DNA of 64,000 bases, taken from Peltaster fructicola (lineage: Eukaryota > Ascomycota > Dothideomycetes). Below are positions 55,731 to 64,000 of this stretch, one piece after another. The notes beneath the pieces were generated by a model. The model saw only the letters and a list, made by a program, of their open reading frames with translations, was not told the origin of the DNA and searched no databases. Each line of letters opens with the position of its first letter. Positions within the stretch are counted from its first letter, which is position 1. Where the stretch lies: contig CP051140.1 in assembly GCA_001592805.2 (NCBI GenBank), positions 1,055,501 to 1,119,500 of the forward strand. The letters are read 5' to 3'. The translations under genes were made by a program, and so were the position numbers.

Positions 55731-57932
55731 ATGGCGCAAACGAAAGCGACCAAGAAGTTCGAGAAGAACCAGCTGAAGGGCACCCTCGAACGTCGCAATG
55801 GCTTCAAGAAGATCAAACAGAAGCACCAATTGAAACAGAAGCGCAAGGACAGACGTGCTGAAGAAAATGGACAGACCGCTGAGGATGTTGAACAAGGTGC
55901 TGCCAGCAAGCGCAAGGCCAAGCCTGCTGACGCACTCAACTCCATGAGTGTCGACGACTTCTTTCAAGGTGGCTTCGAGATCCCAGAACAACCTCAGACC
56001 AACGGCAAGAAGCGACAACGCGAACAGGTCGAGGAAGACGACTCCGAGGACTCTCTTGAGGATGTACCTATGGCACGACTTGACGAGTCGGAGTCGGAGA
56101 GCGAAGAGGATGACGATGACCACGAAGCACAGTTAGCAGCACTTGCGAGCAACGATCCTGAATTCCACAAGTACCTCCAAGAGAATGAGCCAGAGCTGCT
56201 TGATGGGCGACTTGCACAAGTCGAAAAGGTGGAAGCCGACGATGGTGAAGAGGAGGAGCCACAGCGCAAAGAAGACAAAAAGGTGGATGAATCAGACGAA
56301 GAGGAGGCGGATGCCAAGAGCGATCTCAAATCCACAAAGGTTGCCAAATGGGCCGCAGCTATGAAGGAGCAGCAGTCAATACGTGCAGCCAGAGAGGTCG
56401 TCCTGGCCTTCAGATCTGCCGTACATGCCTCCGATGACGATGAAAAGGACTTCAAATATACAATATCCGACCCTGAAGTCTACCATCAATTGTTGACCTT
56501 GGCGCTGAAGTCGATTCCAGAAGTGCTGCAGCATCACGTACCAATTCAGGAGTCGAAGGGCAAGGTGAAGGTCCCTACGGAAAGCAGCAAGTTCAAAAGT
56601 ATGGCACCTCTAGTGCGATCACACGCCTTGAGCATCATACAACTGCTTGACGGTTTGTCTGACGCTGCAACACTTCGACTTACGCTATCATCTACGATCC
56701 CTCTGCTGCCGTATCTACTGTCCTTCAAGAAGCTAGTGCGCGACCTGACCAAAGCTGTCACTGCAGTATGGTCTACAAGCTCGAACACAGAGTCGACTAG
56801 GGTTGCAGCATTCCTAGTCCTGCGCAGGCTGGCAGTCATCGCCGATTCTGGTATCCGGGAGAACCTCCTCAAGTCTGTGTATCAAGGACTTGTACGAAGC
56901 AGTCGGAACACCACAGTCCACACCATTGCTGGCATGAACCTCATGAAAAACTCTGCTGCTGAGCTCTGGGGCTTTGAGACTTCCCTTGGCTACACTACCG
57001 GCTTTACATTCATCCGTCAGCTGGCTATTCACCTGAGAACCAGCATCACCAACAACAGCAACGAGAGCTACAAATCTGTGTATAATTGGCAATATGTGCA
57101 CAGTCTGGACTTCTGGTCACGAGTTCTCGCCACGCACTGCACTACGCAAGAGTCACCACTTCGCCCACTGATATACCCTCTCGTGCAGGTTACACTGGGT
57201 GCTCTTCGTCTCATTCCTACCGCCACATACTTCCCACTGCGGTTTCAACTTATCAGAGCACTCCTCCGCATCAGTGTGTCAACCGGAACTTATATCCCTC
57301 TTGCTGCGCCTCTCTACGAAGTACTCAACTCTGCAGAAATGCGAAAAGCACCAAAGCCGAGCACATTGAAACCACTTGACTTTGCCACATCAATCCGTGC
57401 GCCCAAGACCTTCCTCAGGACCAGGATCTACCAGGACGGTGTTGGCGATCAGGTGCAAGAACTGCTCGCAGAGTTCTATGGCTTGTGGGCCAAGAGCATT
57501 GCGTTTCCAGAGCTAGCTTTGTCGGTCGTCGTCATGCTCAAACGCTGGCTCAAGGACGTCAACAGTCGCGCACCAGGCACAGGCAACAAGAATCAGAAGG
57601 TCAACGGTGCTATGAGTCTACTTGTACAGAAGCTTGAGGCCAACTCAAGATTCATCGAGGAAAAGAGAGCGAAGGTCGACTTCGCGCCGAATAACCGCAA
57701 GGGTGTGGAGAGCTTCCTTGATGATCTCCCTTGGGAGAAGACACCAATAGGTGCATATCTTGCTGGGCAGAGAAAGCAGCGAGAGGAGAGAGCTAAGATT
57801 GTCGAGGAAGCTCGTGTACAAGAGGACGCAAAGAGACGGCAGAAGGGCGATGAACCACAGAGGGAAGCAGATCATGAAGATGATGACAACGACGACGATG
57901 CGAGTGACGCTTCGATGAGCGAAGACGAGTGA
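55731..57932 (+). CDS. NOC2: Nucleolar complex protein 2 (Noc2)
   Basis: Single-exon protein of 733 residues that pairs with Noc1 or Noc3 to move pre-60S particles from nucleolus to nucleoplasm. A very basic N-terminus (KKFEKNQLKGTLERRNGFKK) precedes acidic stretches (about residues 105-210). The Noc2 helical-repeat core follows: VAKWAAAMKEQQSIRAAREVVLAFRSA in two parts, then SNNTVHTIAG-like NTTVHTIAGMNLMKNSAAELWG, VYNWQYVHSLDFWSRVLA, PLIYPLVQVTLGALRLIPTA and YFPLRFQLIRALLRIS. The end has the family segment FLDDLPWEKTPIGAY and an acidic tail. Length is typical. Confidence 0.95.
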   Translation: MAQTKATKKFEKNQLKGTLERRNGFKKIKQKHQLKQKRKDRRAEENGQTAEDVEQGAASKRKAKPADALNSMSVDDFFQGGFEIPEQPQTNGKKRQREQVEEDDSEDSLEDVPMARLDESESESEEDDDDHEAQLAALASNDPEFHKYLQENEPELLDGRLAQVEKVEADDGEEEEPQRKEDKKVDESDEEEADAKSDLKSTKVAKWAAAMKEQQSIRAAREVVLAFRSAVHASDDDEKDFKYTISDPEVYHQLLTLALKSIPEVLQHHVPIQESKGKVKVPTESSKFKSMAPLVRSHALSIIQLLDGLSDAATLRLTLSSTIPLLPYLLSFKKLVRDLTKAVTAVWSTSSNTESTRVAAFLVLRRLAVIADSGIRENLLKSVYQGLVRSSRNTTVHTIAGMNLMKNSAAELWGFETSLGYTTGFTFIRQLAIHLRTSITNNSNESYKSVYNWQYVHSLDFWSRVLATHCTTQESPLRPLIYPLVQVTLGALRLIPTATYFPLRFQLIRALLRISVSTGTYIPLAAPLYEVLNSAEMRKAPKPSTLKPLDFATSIRAPKTFLRTRIYQDGVGDQVQELLAEFYGLWAKSIAFPELALSVVVMLKRWLKDVNSRAPGTGNKNQKVNGAMSLLVQKLEANSRFIEEKRAKVDFAPNNRKGVESFLDDLPWEKTPIGAYLAGQRKQREERAKIVEEARVQEDAKRRQKGDEPQREADHEDDDNDDDASDASMSEDE

Positions 57933-57936
57933 TCGT

Positions 57937-59093
57937 CTAATTACTACCTGGACCTCGAATCAAAGTCTTGATGCCAACACCATTACGCACGCCCTCAAAT
58001 GCTTGTCTAGCGTCCTCAAACTTGACCTGTCCGGTGATCAAAGCCTTCACGTCAATCTTGCCAGCAGCAACAAGCTCGATAGCAGTCTTGTAATCGTCCG
58101 GACCATATCGGAAGCTGCCCTTGAGTGTGATCTCCTTGGAACTTGCGAGAACGATTGGGAATGTGATGTCAGGCTTGCCCATGCCTCCTTGCACGTAGGT
58201 TCCGCCTGGTCGAAGTACGTGGATGCCGGTCTGTATGCATGGCTCTGCACCAGTTGCGTCGATGACGACGTCGGCGCCTGGTCCGAGATCACATTCCTGA
58301 ATCATTCGTGTTGCGTTTTCCTCGGCAGATGCCTTTTGGGAGCGGAAAAGATGTGTTGCAGCGTATTTGCCAGCGAAGGCAAGTCGCTCTTCGTTGATGT
58401 CGACAACAACGATAGTGCTAGCACCATACGCCTTTGCCACTGCACAACATAACAGACCGACTGGTCCGGCTCCAAACACCACCGCTTTCGCTCCTGGTGT
58501 GATGCTGGCTTGTCGTGTTATGTGGACGCCGACACCAAGCGGCTCTATCAGAGCACCCTCCTCCAAAGAGACATGCTCTGGTAGCTTGTAGCAGAAGTCT
58601 TCTGGCAGCACGTAATATTTGGCGAGCGTTCCATCGTATGGTGGTGTAGCTGCGAAGGCCATGTCAGGACACAGGTTGTAGTGTCCCTCCTTGCAACGTC
58701 GACACCTTCGACATGGAATACCTGGCTCCATAGCAACACGATCTCCGACCTTGAGACCCTTGACTCCTGAGCCTACCTCATATATCACACCTGAAGACTG
58801 TGTGCTAGTCAGTAGAGCTCGTTCATGCCTCCAGAACCACGAACCTCATGGCCAAGAACCATGTCGTTCTCGACGATGAAAGTTCCAATACGTCCATGAG
58901 CGAGGTAGTGGACATCGCTGCCACAGATTCCCGTGAACTTCACGTTGACGATAACATCGTATGGAGAGTTCAGTTTTGGCACAGGCCGATCTTCGAACTT
59001 TGTGTTCAATGACTTCTCAAGCACGAAGGAGAGGTTCTACAAGGCAATCAGCAGCTGCGTACGGCTCGGACATGGCTGTCAAACCTCTGCCAT
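57937..59093 (-). CDS. Xylitol/L-iditol 2-dehydrogenase (zinc, NAD-dependent)
   Basis: Exons 59093-59085 (only MAE), 59036-58845 and 58797-57937, total 353 residues. The tiny first exon is inferred: an in-frame TAG lies just before NLSFVLEK, and a 48-nt GTTTGA...GTAG intron joins MAE to it, matching xylitol dehydrogenase starts. Catalytic zinc ligands sit in [18 protein letters not shown] and LGHE; the structural zinc lobe ([16 protein letters not shown]) is present. The Rossmann loop [18 protein letters not shown] followed by [10 protein letters not shown] has Asp at the end of beta-2, predicting NAD. Oxidises xylitol to xylulose in pentose and polyol use. Ends five bases from the NOC2 stop, so the 3' UTRs must overlap. 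Confidence 0.93.
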
Positions 59094-59648
59094 GGTTGTG
59101 GTGTGTTCTGTTGTGTTGAGTTCGCACACGTGGCGAGGAAGATGGACTCTCCATAATGCATGAAGTGCCCCATCGGAAGAAGTGGGCACAAATTCAAGAC
59201 CGGGTGCTTCGGTATATGGTATGGTTCTTCATTTCCCGGTCGGCATTGAGACATCCTCAGTGGGCGGTCGTCTTCGAAGACACTAAAACCTTGGGCGCAC
59301 AACTGGGGTTTTCCGAAGAGCAGGGAAAGCATTCATCCTGCCACGTGCCATCAGTATCGAGCATAGAAGTCTCCAAGGCCCTCTCAGCCGCAAGCACAGC
59401 CTCTCCAATCATGAGCGGGCTATATTGTGCTCACTCTTTGACTATGGCGTCACTGCCGCGCACGAGGGGGGAGCGAAAGCAGTATGATTGACACTCGCAC
59501 TCAATGGGATCTCGATCTACGGAGCTACGACAAGCCTCGCGTGACGTCGATGTGTGTTGTTCGAATTGATTAGCTTCATGACGTGCCAATGTCCAGTAGT
59601 GAGAACAGTGTAAACCCTACACACTACTTATCTGATTAAGTTACGATC
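59094..59648. promoter_or_regulatory. Shared promoter region, xylitol dehydrogenase / catalase-like
   Basis: 555 bases between divergent starts. I see no gene. The layout could allow joint control, but no CreA (SYGGRG) cluster or XlnR (GGCTAA) site was fixed. Confidence 0.45.
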
Positions 59649-60850
59649 ATGGTTCACGAGACTCTCAAGAGTATCTTCACCTCTCCCACCGCTGCGCTGA
59701 ACAAGATGACCGGAGTCAGCGCCCTGAACGACCTCTCAACTCGTACATACCTTCGTTGGGACAGTCCAGGCGTCGAGAACGTGCCAGCGGACGAAGATGC
59801 GGACATCCATGCTGTCGCAGACATGGTGAACGAGGTGCAGAAGCAGGCTTTCGATACTCACCGTCATGTGTACACAGGTAAGTATACCTTTGACATTATG
59901 CTGGAAAAGCTGATTGATTGATTGAAGGCACCCACCAGAGGAGTCAGGGTCTTGTGAAAGGCACATTCACCGTGCCTGACAACCTGCCAGCATATTTGAA
60001 GCAGGGTGAGCTCTTCACAAAAGGTGGCACATACCCAGCTGCAGCACGCTACAGTACAGAGACGCCAGATGTGAGCATCTCTGATACGATACCACAACCT
60101 CGTGGCTTCGCTATCAAATTATTCAATGTGCACGGAGACTTCTTCGAAGCTGGCAAGGAGTATCCCACGCAGGACCTTGAGTTCAACAGCGCACCAGTGA
60201 TCGAGCTCGCCGATGCCAAGACCACACGCGAGGTGCTAGAGATCCGCTCGCAAGCTGCAGGCGACAAGGACAAGCTGTACAAGCTGTACGAGAAGCGTGA
60301 CGACACGGAGCTGCAGAAGGCGCGAGACAAGCTGCCGAACCAGCATCTCGCTTCGTTCCGACAGTACTCACAATCAGCCTTCCGCTTCGGCGAGTATGTC
60401 ATGAAGTTCTCTCTGCTGCCAAACACCGAGACGCAGAACAAGCTGGCGAACGAGACTGTCAAGCCGACTGATGGCAGCGACATCCTGCACCGCTGGCTTG
60501 GCGACTTCCATCGCAACCACGATGCCGAGTATCTCTTTCAGGTGCAGCTGCTGGAGAACTTGAAGGACCAGCCAGTCGAGTACTCTGGTACTGAATGGGA
60601 CGAGGAGAAGTACCCGTGGCAGACGGTCGCGACGTTAAAGATTCCAAAGCAAGAGTCGTTCAACTACGAGCGAAAGGCCTTCTGGGAAGATCATATGAGG
60701 CTTGATCCATGGCACGGCCTGAAGGCATACCAGCCATTGGGTGGATCGAACAGGCTTCGTAGATATGTCTACCAGAGGAGCTCTGCGCTGCGACGTGAGA
60801 TGAATGGACGCAAAGAGATTGGAGTCAAGAGCATTGATGAGATACCCTAA
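59649..60850 (+). CDS. Catalase-like haem protein (y4iL-like family)
   Basis: Exons 59649-59877 and 59928-60850 (GTAAGT...TGAAG intron, 50 nt) give 383 residues, about 100 fewer than a small-subunit catalase. The catalase-fold blocks are recognisable: THQRSQGLVKGTFTVP (His region), AARYSTETPDVSISD, PRGFAIKLFNV, QDLEFNSAPV, and the C-terminal WHGLKAYQPLGGSNRLRRYVYQ, where a Tyr is the probable haem ligand. The NADPH-binding and flavodoxin-like tails are missing. Members of the y4iL-like group bind haem; some have weak catalase or peroxidase activity, others have unknown reactions. No PTS1 or signal peptide is visible. Confidence 0.85.
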
Positions 60851-61584
60851 TAGCATGTATTCGTCTTTTGAGAGCTTAGATGATCGGTACTGAATCTTTG
60901 CGATGCTCGTCGTCAGCCCCAGCATTGTGCGTGTGGATCCATGTCATCGAATGCTGCTGTAGCTGGGGCTAGCTGGTGGTGACATGCTGGTAGGCGAACT
61001 TTCGACGCGTCGATGCTATCGGCTCGAACCAAGGGACAGCCTACAAATCATGTCCATTCTTCCGAGGAAATCGCCAATAAAGGAGAACCCTTGCTGTGAA
61101 AATGAGAGGAGGAAGTGTAGCGGAAGTGTAATGCTTGCGTAGATGTGAGCACATCAGGCGTAGATTCTAAGCCACAGCTGGCACGGGGCACAGAAGTACA
61201 GGATGTGAGGAAAGGCACAAGCCCATTTCTGAAGAGTCGCCAGCCAGGCGTTCCCGAGCGAACGATCGCGAATGATGAGAAGCTTACCACTCCGTGCGCG
61301 CGACAAAATGGCCGCACAAAGAATGCCTTGCCGCTCAACGCCGCTTTGCCCTCAAACACTCTCACTTGCACACAGCCTCTGCCACAAACATCATCAGCAG
61401 CAGCATCAACGCGAATTGTCGATGCCAGTCGCAACATCACGCATCGACCTCTGACACCACGTCGACCGTCAGTCAGGGACACTCACACGCTTAGAACAGC
61501 ATTAAAAGCTCATCGTCGCAATCTCGACTATCCACGTCCCCATCCTCCATCTCATCACCTGCCACAACACAGATCAACGACACC
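60851..61584. other. Promoter region upstream of IES4
   Basis: 734 bases between tandem genes. Plus- and minus-strand short frames overlap around 61048-61560 with Arg/Ser-rich translations and no recognisable family. Presumed leader and promoter. Confidence 0.45.
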
Positions 61585-62370
61585 ATGGCTGGATCGTCGA
61601 AGTTGGCGAAGAAGTCGAGGGTTGTTGTCCTTAATATCACATCACAACTCCTGTCACGCTTCCCTACGACGACGACATCGACACCAGATGGTGCTGTCAA
61701 ATCTGAGAATGCAACGCCGTCAGGCGTACAAGAAGCATCAGAGGAGAAGTCATCAGAGGATAATGGCACACCCGTAGCTCAAGACAATGCAACAGCAGCA
61801 CCAGAAGCCAAAAGAAACGACCTCCCCAAATCCAAATGCTCGAAAGCGAGCTCCACCAGCTATCGATCCTGATGCTCCCATGCGGGATCGAGCTCGTCCT
61901 GGTCCCAAGAAGAGGTCTCGAGGGTATGTCATATGATGATGTTGACGTTGACCACCAGCTAAACAATGCATAGTGCTGCAGATGCCGCCGAGAAGACTGA
62001 ACCCAAGCCCGTCGTACCAAATGCCGCTGCCGCACACAAGCTCGGTCCCAAAGCTAACACAGGTGCCATCAACGCTGGTCTCCGAGCTCTGGACCGTTCA
62101 GGAAAGCCATGTCGCCGATGGGAGAAGAAAGGCCTACAGCTCAAGTCTTTCACAGGCTCTAGCTGGCATATGCCAACGTGGAAAGGACATCAGCGACCCA
62201 ACCTCAATGCTGATGGCGAAGTGCAAAGCGACAGCTCAAGCGAGGTCAAACCACTTGACGCAAGTGGCATTGCCAGTGAGAAGAGTGCAAGCGCTATGGA
62301 TCTTGGTGAGGGCGACACCACGCTCATGCAGGGCATCGAGAGCTCACCAGCACCGCCAATCGCAGCCTAG
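61585..62370 (+). CDS. IES4: INO80 complex subunit Ies4, frame change in exon 1
   Basis: Nuclear subunit of the INO80 chromatin remodeller, a target of checkpoint kinases in yeast. Exons 61585-61923 and 61974-62370. The N-terminus (KKSRVVVLNITSQLLSRFP) and the C-terminal core (HKLGPKANTGAINAGLRALD, then RSGKPCRRWEKKGLQLKSFTG and SSWHMPTWKG) match the Ies4 family. Between them, the conserved NARKRAPPAIDPDAPMRDRA segment is in a frame one base later than the start. Either one base too many is present (for example in the AAAA run at 61810-61813, giving 244 residues) or a 34-nt GTAGCT...GAAG intron (61774-61807) is removed, giving 233 residues. The intron would be shorter than any other here. Confidence 0.85.
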
Positions 62371-63184
62371 ATCATGACCTTACGACTACACAGAGGCAGC
62401 AGCACATGGATGGAGGGCTGCATGTCAACACAAGCCAATCTCATCTACCCAGAGGATACCACAAGCATGCACGGAGGGAATTGTACTACATACTACGAAC
62501 ATCAGCGAGGCGTTATGGGTGATGCAACCTTTTTTGAGAGGCCGTTGCACACATCTGCACGGTTCTTGTACCACTATCAACGAGACTTCTGTCATATCAT
62601 GCTTATAGCACTGTTTTGCTTGTGCCTACATGTAATGCTGAGCCGGCTATGACGAAGGTCAACATGTGCGATCGATGAGCACCACGGTCGGGATGTGCTG
62701 CGCGCAAGAACTTTGTGACATTGTGCTACGTTCTGCATCCTCACCATAGGTGCCATGTCCACGAACGACTGGGTTGCACACGAGCGCCACGTATAGTAGT
62801 GTCACGAAGAACCATTGCCGGGGATTCGGAGACATGATCGCTTTCAAATACTTGGGTCAGGGACTCTTTTCGCTATTATTAATTCATCGACAGTACCTGT
62901 CAGACATTCTTGCATTCACTCTTCTTCTCTCTTTTCATGGTATCCTTACTTGCCTACATTGTCCCGCTTGGTTGCGTGAATCGCATTGTCGAGCCTGCAA
63001 GCAGCATCTCACCATCGCTTGTGGCGTTTTGCGCCATCCTCCGGAATCAGCCACCTCTGTTTCCCGTAACACAGTCAGATACTCACTGAGGAATCCTCTA
63101 AGAAAATGATGCTATGACATACCACGGACAAGTTATCTGACCTTCGCCACCGAAACGACGCGCACTGCGCAGGCGCTGAGCATC
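62371..63184. promoter_or_regulatory. Promoter region upstream of the CCC2-type ATPase
   Basis: 814 bases with no supported gene. At 63133-63141 the sequence TTATCTGAC differs at one position from the reverse of ATCWGATAA, the site of iron-responsive GATA repressors such as SreA. It lies about 45 bases before the ATG. A single imperfect match is weak evidence. Confidence 0.4.
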
Positions 63185-64000
63185 ATGGCTGCACGATCAT
63201 CTCGACTCCTTGGCGCGCATATGACGACAACCACGTTAAGAGTAGGAGGCATGACATGTGGCGCCTGTACATCGAGCGTGGAATCGGGATTGAAGGACGA
63301 GGATGGCGTTGGAACTGTGTCTGTCAGCTTGATCATGGAGCGAGCAGTTGTCGCACACGATGCCAAGGTCATCTCAGCCGAGCAAATCCGTGACAACATT
63401 GAAGATCGTGGTTTTGAAGCAGACATCCTCAGTTCTGACGCACCAGAAGCTCTTGTGTTCGATGCTGTAGAAGATGCTGGAAAGGAGGATGACGAGGGCA
63501 CACATTTGCTGGACGACGCCTTATCTATCACCACCGTCAGGGTTGGTGGCATGACATGCGGCGCCTGCACGTCAGCAGTCGAAGGTGCTTTCAAGAACAC
63601 TCCTGGCGTCAAAAGCTTCAGCATATCTTTGCTCTCCGAGCGTGCCGTGATTGAGCATGACACTGCCCTGCTATCTGCCGAGCAGATTGCGGAAATGATT
63701 GAGGACACTGGATTTGATGCGGAGGTTCTCGAGACGAAGGCGTCAGATATCGTCCCAAGCACAGCGCGACGGAGAAGAGGTAGCCAGCATAGGATCCTCA
63801 CGACCACGATTGCGATTGAAGGCATGACCTGTGGTGCTTGTACGTCAGCTGTCGAATCTGGTTTCAAAGATGTGCCTGGTGTTGTGCAGTTCAATATCAG
63901 CCTGCTTGCCGAACGAGCTGTCGTGATGCATGATCCACTCCAGCTTACAGCAGACCAGATCGTCGAGACGATCGAAGATCGAGGCTTCGACGCTAAGATC
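63185..64000 (+). CDS. CCC2: Copper-transporting P-type ATPase (CCC2/ATP7 type), 5' part
   Basis: Open from ATG 63185 to the window end, 272 residues, with the membrane and ATPase parts beyond. Three heavy-metal-associated domains lie in tandem, each with a GMTCGACTS metal-binding loop at about residues 23, 123 and 217 and the beta-alpha repeat ending in a GFxAxIL-like segment (RGFEADIL, TGFDAEVL, RGFDAKI). Cys pairs are intact in all three. CCC2-type pumps load copper into the secretory pathway for ferroxidases, laccases and similar enzymes. Three copies fit filamentous-fungal orthologues. Copper amine oxidase at 31.8-34.2 kb is a possible client, but it is not adjacent. Confidence 0.95.
   Translation, partial: MAARSSRLLGAHMTTTTLRVGGMTCGACTSSVESGLKDEDGVGTVSVSLIMERAVVAHDAKVISAEQIRDNIEDRGFEADILSSDAPEALVFDAVEDAGKEDDEGTHLLDDALSITTVRVGGMTCGACTSAVEGAFKNTPGVKSFSISLLSERAVIEHDTALLSAEQIAEMIEDTGFDAEVLETKASDIVPSTARRRRGSQHRILTTTIAIEGMTCGACTSAVESGFKDVPGVVQFNISLLAERAVVMHDPLQLTADQIVETIEDRGFDAKI

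Noticed and set aside
61020-61070. GGTTCGAGCC on the minus strand resembling a tRNA B box
   Set aside because: No T-arm pairing, A box or acceptor stem at the right distances.
63133-63894. 253-codon open frame on the minus strand
   Set aside because: It lies opposite the copper ATPase gene, whose three HMA domains are unmistakable; the minus translation mirrors the repeats and has no family features.

Overview
The window is nuclear DNA of a filamentous ascomycete. Three things show this: dense protein genes (33 called in 64 kb) broken by short GT-AG introns, mostly 41-55 nt; fungal-specific families (Zn2Cys6 regulator, DHA1-type MFS transporter, HIS4 fusion, DUF3984, INO80 subunit Ies4, CSN12, xylitol dehydrogenase); and long low-complexity acidic or Ser-rich tails. 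The gene content and protein style fit Dothideomycetes (Capnodiales-like), but that placement is an inference. I see no transposon, LTR element, viral copy, tRNA, rRNA or CRISPR array.

Layout. 1-3048: mitochondrial ribosomal protein uL3m (3' end off the window), then a Zn2Cys6 DNA-binding domain fused to a maltose-acetyltransferase-like enzyme, both on the minus strand, preceded by about 2.7 kb with no convincing gene. 5.7-9.6 kb: MPP10, a DUF3984 protein and a small Cys/Tyr-rich reading frame. 10.6-13.3 kb: an MHYT-domain membrane protein. 14.5-21.8 kb: an unrecognised protein, DUS3, a BAP31-like ER protein and a BTB protein. 22.3-31.6 kb: CSN12-like PCI protein, ribosomal protein eL20, a peroxisomal enoyl-CoA hydratase, an amidohydrolase-type decarboxylase, Ran GTPase, a Maf-type protein and a medium-chain reductase. 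31.8-41.9 kb: membrane-anchored copper amine oxidase, MFS transporter, Rieske/AIF-like flavoprotein, FRG1-like protein and a senescence-domain protein. 42.8-52.4 kb: zinc-knuckle protein, UDP-GlcNAc pyrophosphorylase, a Ser-rich unknown, an EMP70/TM9 protein and RRP7. 52.5-64 kb: HIS4, NOC2, xylitol dehydrogenase, a catalase-like haem protein, IES4 and the 5' part of a CCC2-type copper ATPase.

The genes are mostly housekeeping and do not form one pathway. Ribosome production is well represented (uL3m, eL20, MPP10, RRP7, NOC2, probably FRG1, plus the tRNA-modifying DUS3). Many neighbours are divergent and share short promoters: DUS3/BAP31, CSN12/eL20, hydratase/decarboxylase, Maf/reductase, MFS/AIF, HIS4/NOC2 and xylitol dehydrogenase/catalase-like.

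The most unusual observations are the regulator-acetyltransferase fusion, the fungal MHYT protein, and single-base frame breaks in four otherwise conserved genes (DUF3984, zinc-knuckle, EMP70, IES4). Most of these breaks lie at homopolymer runs, so I read them as probable consensus-sequence errors rather than gene decay.
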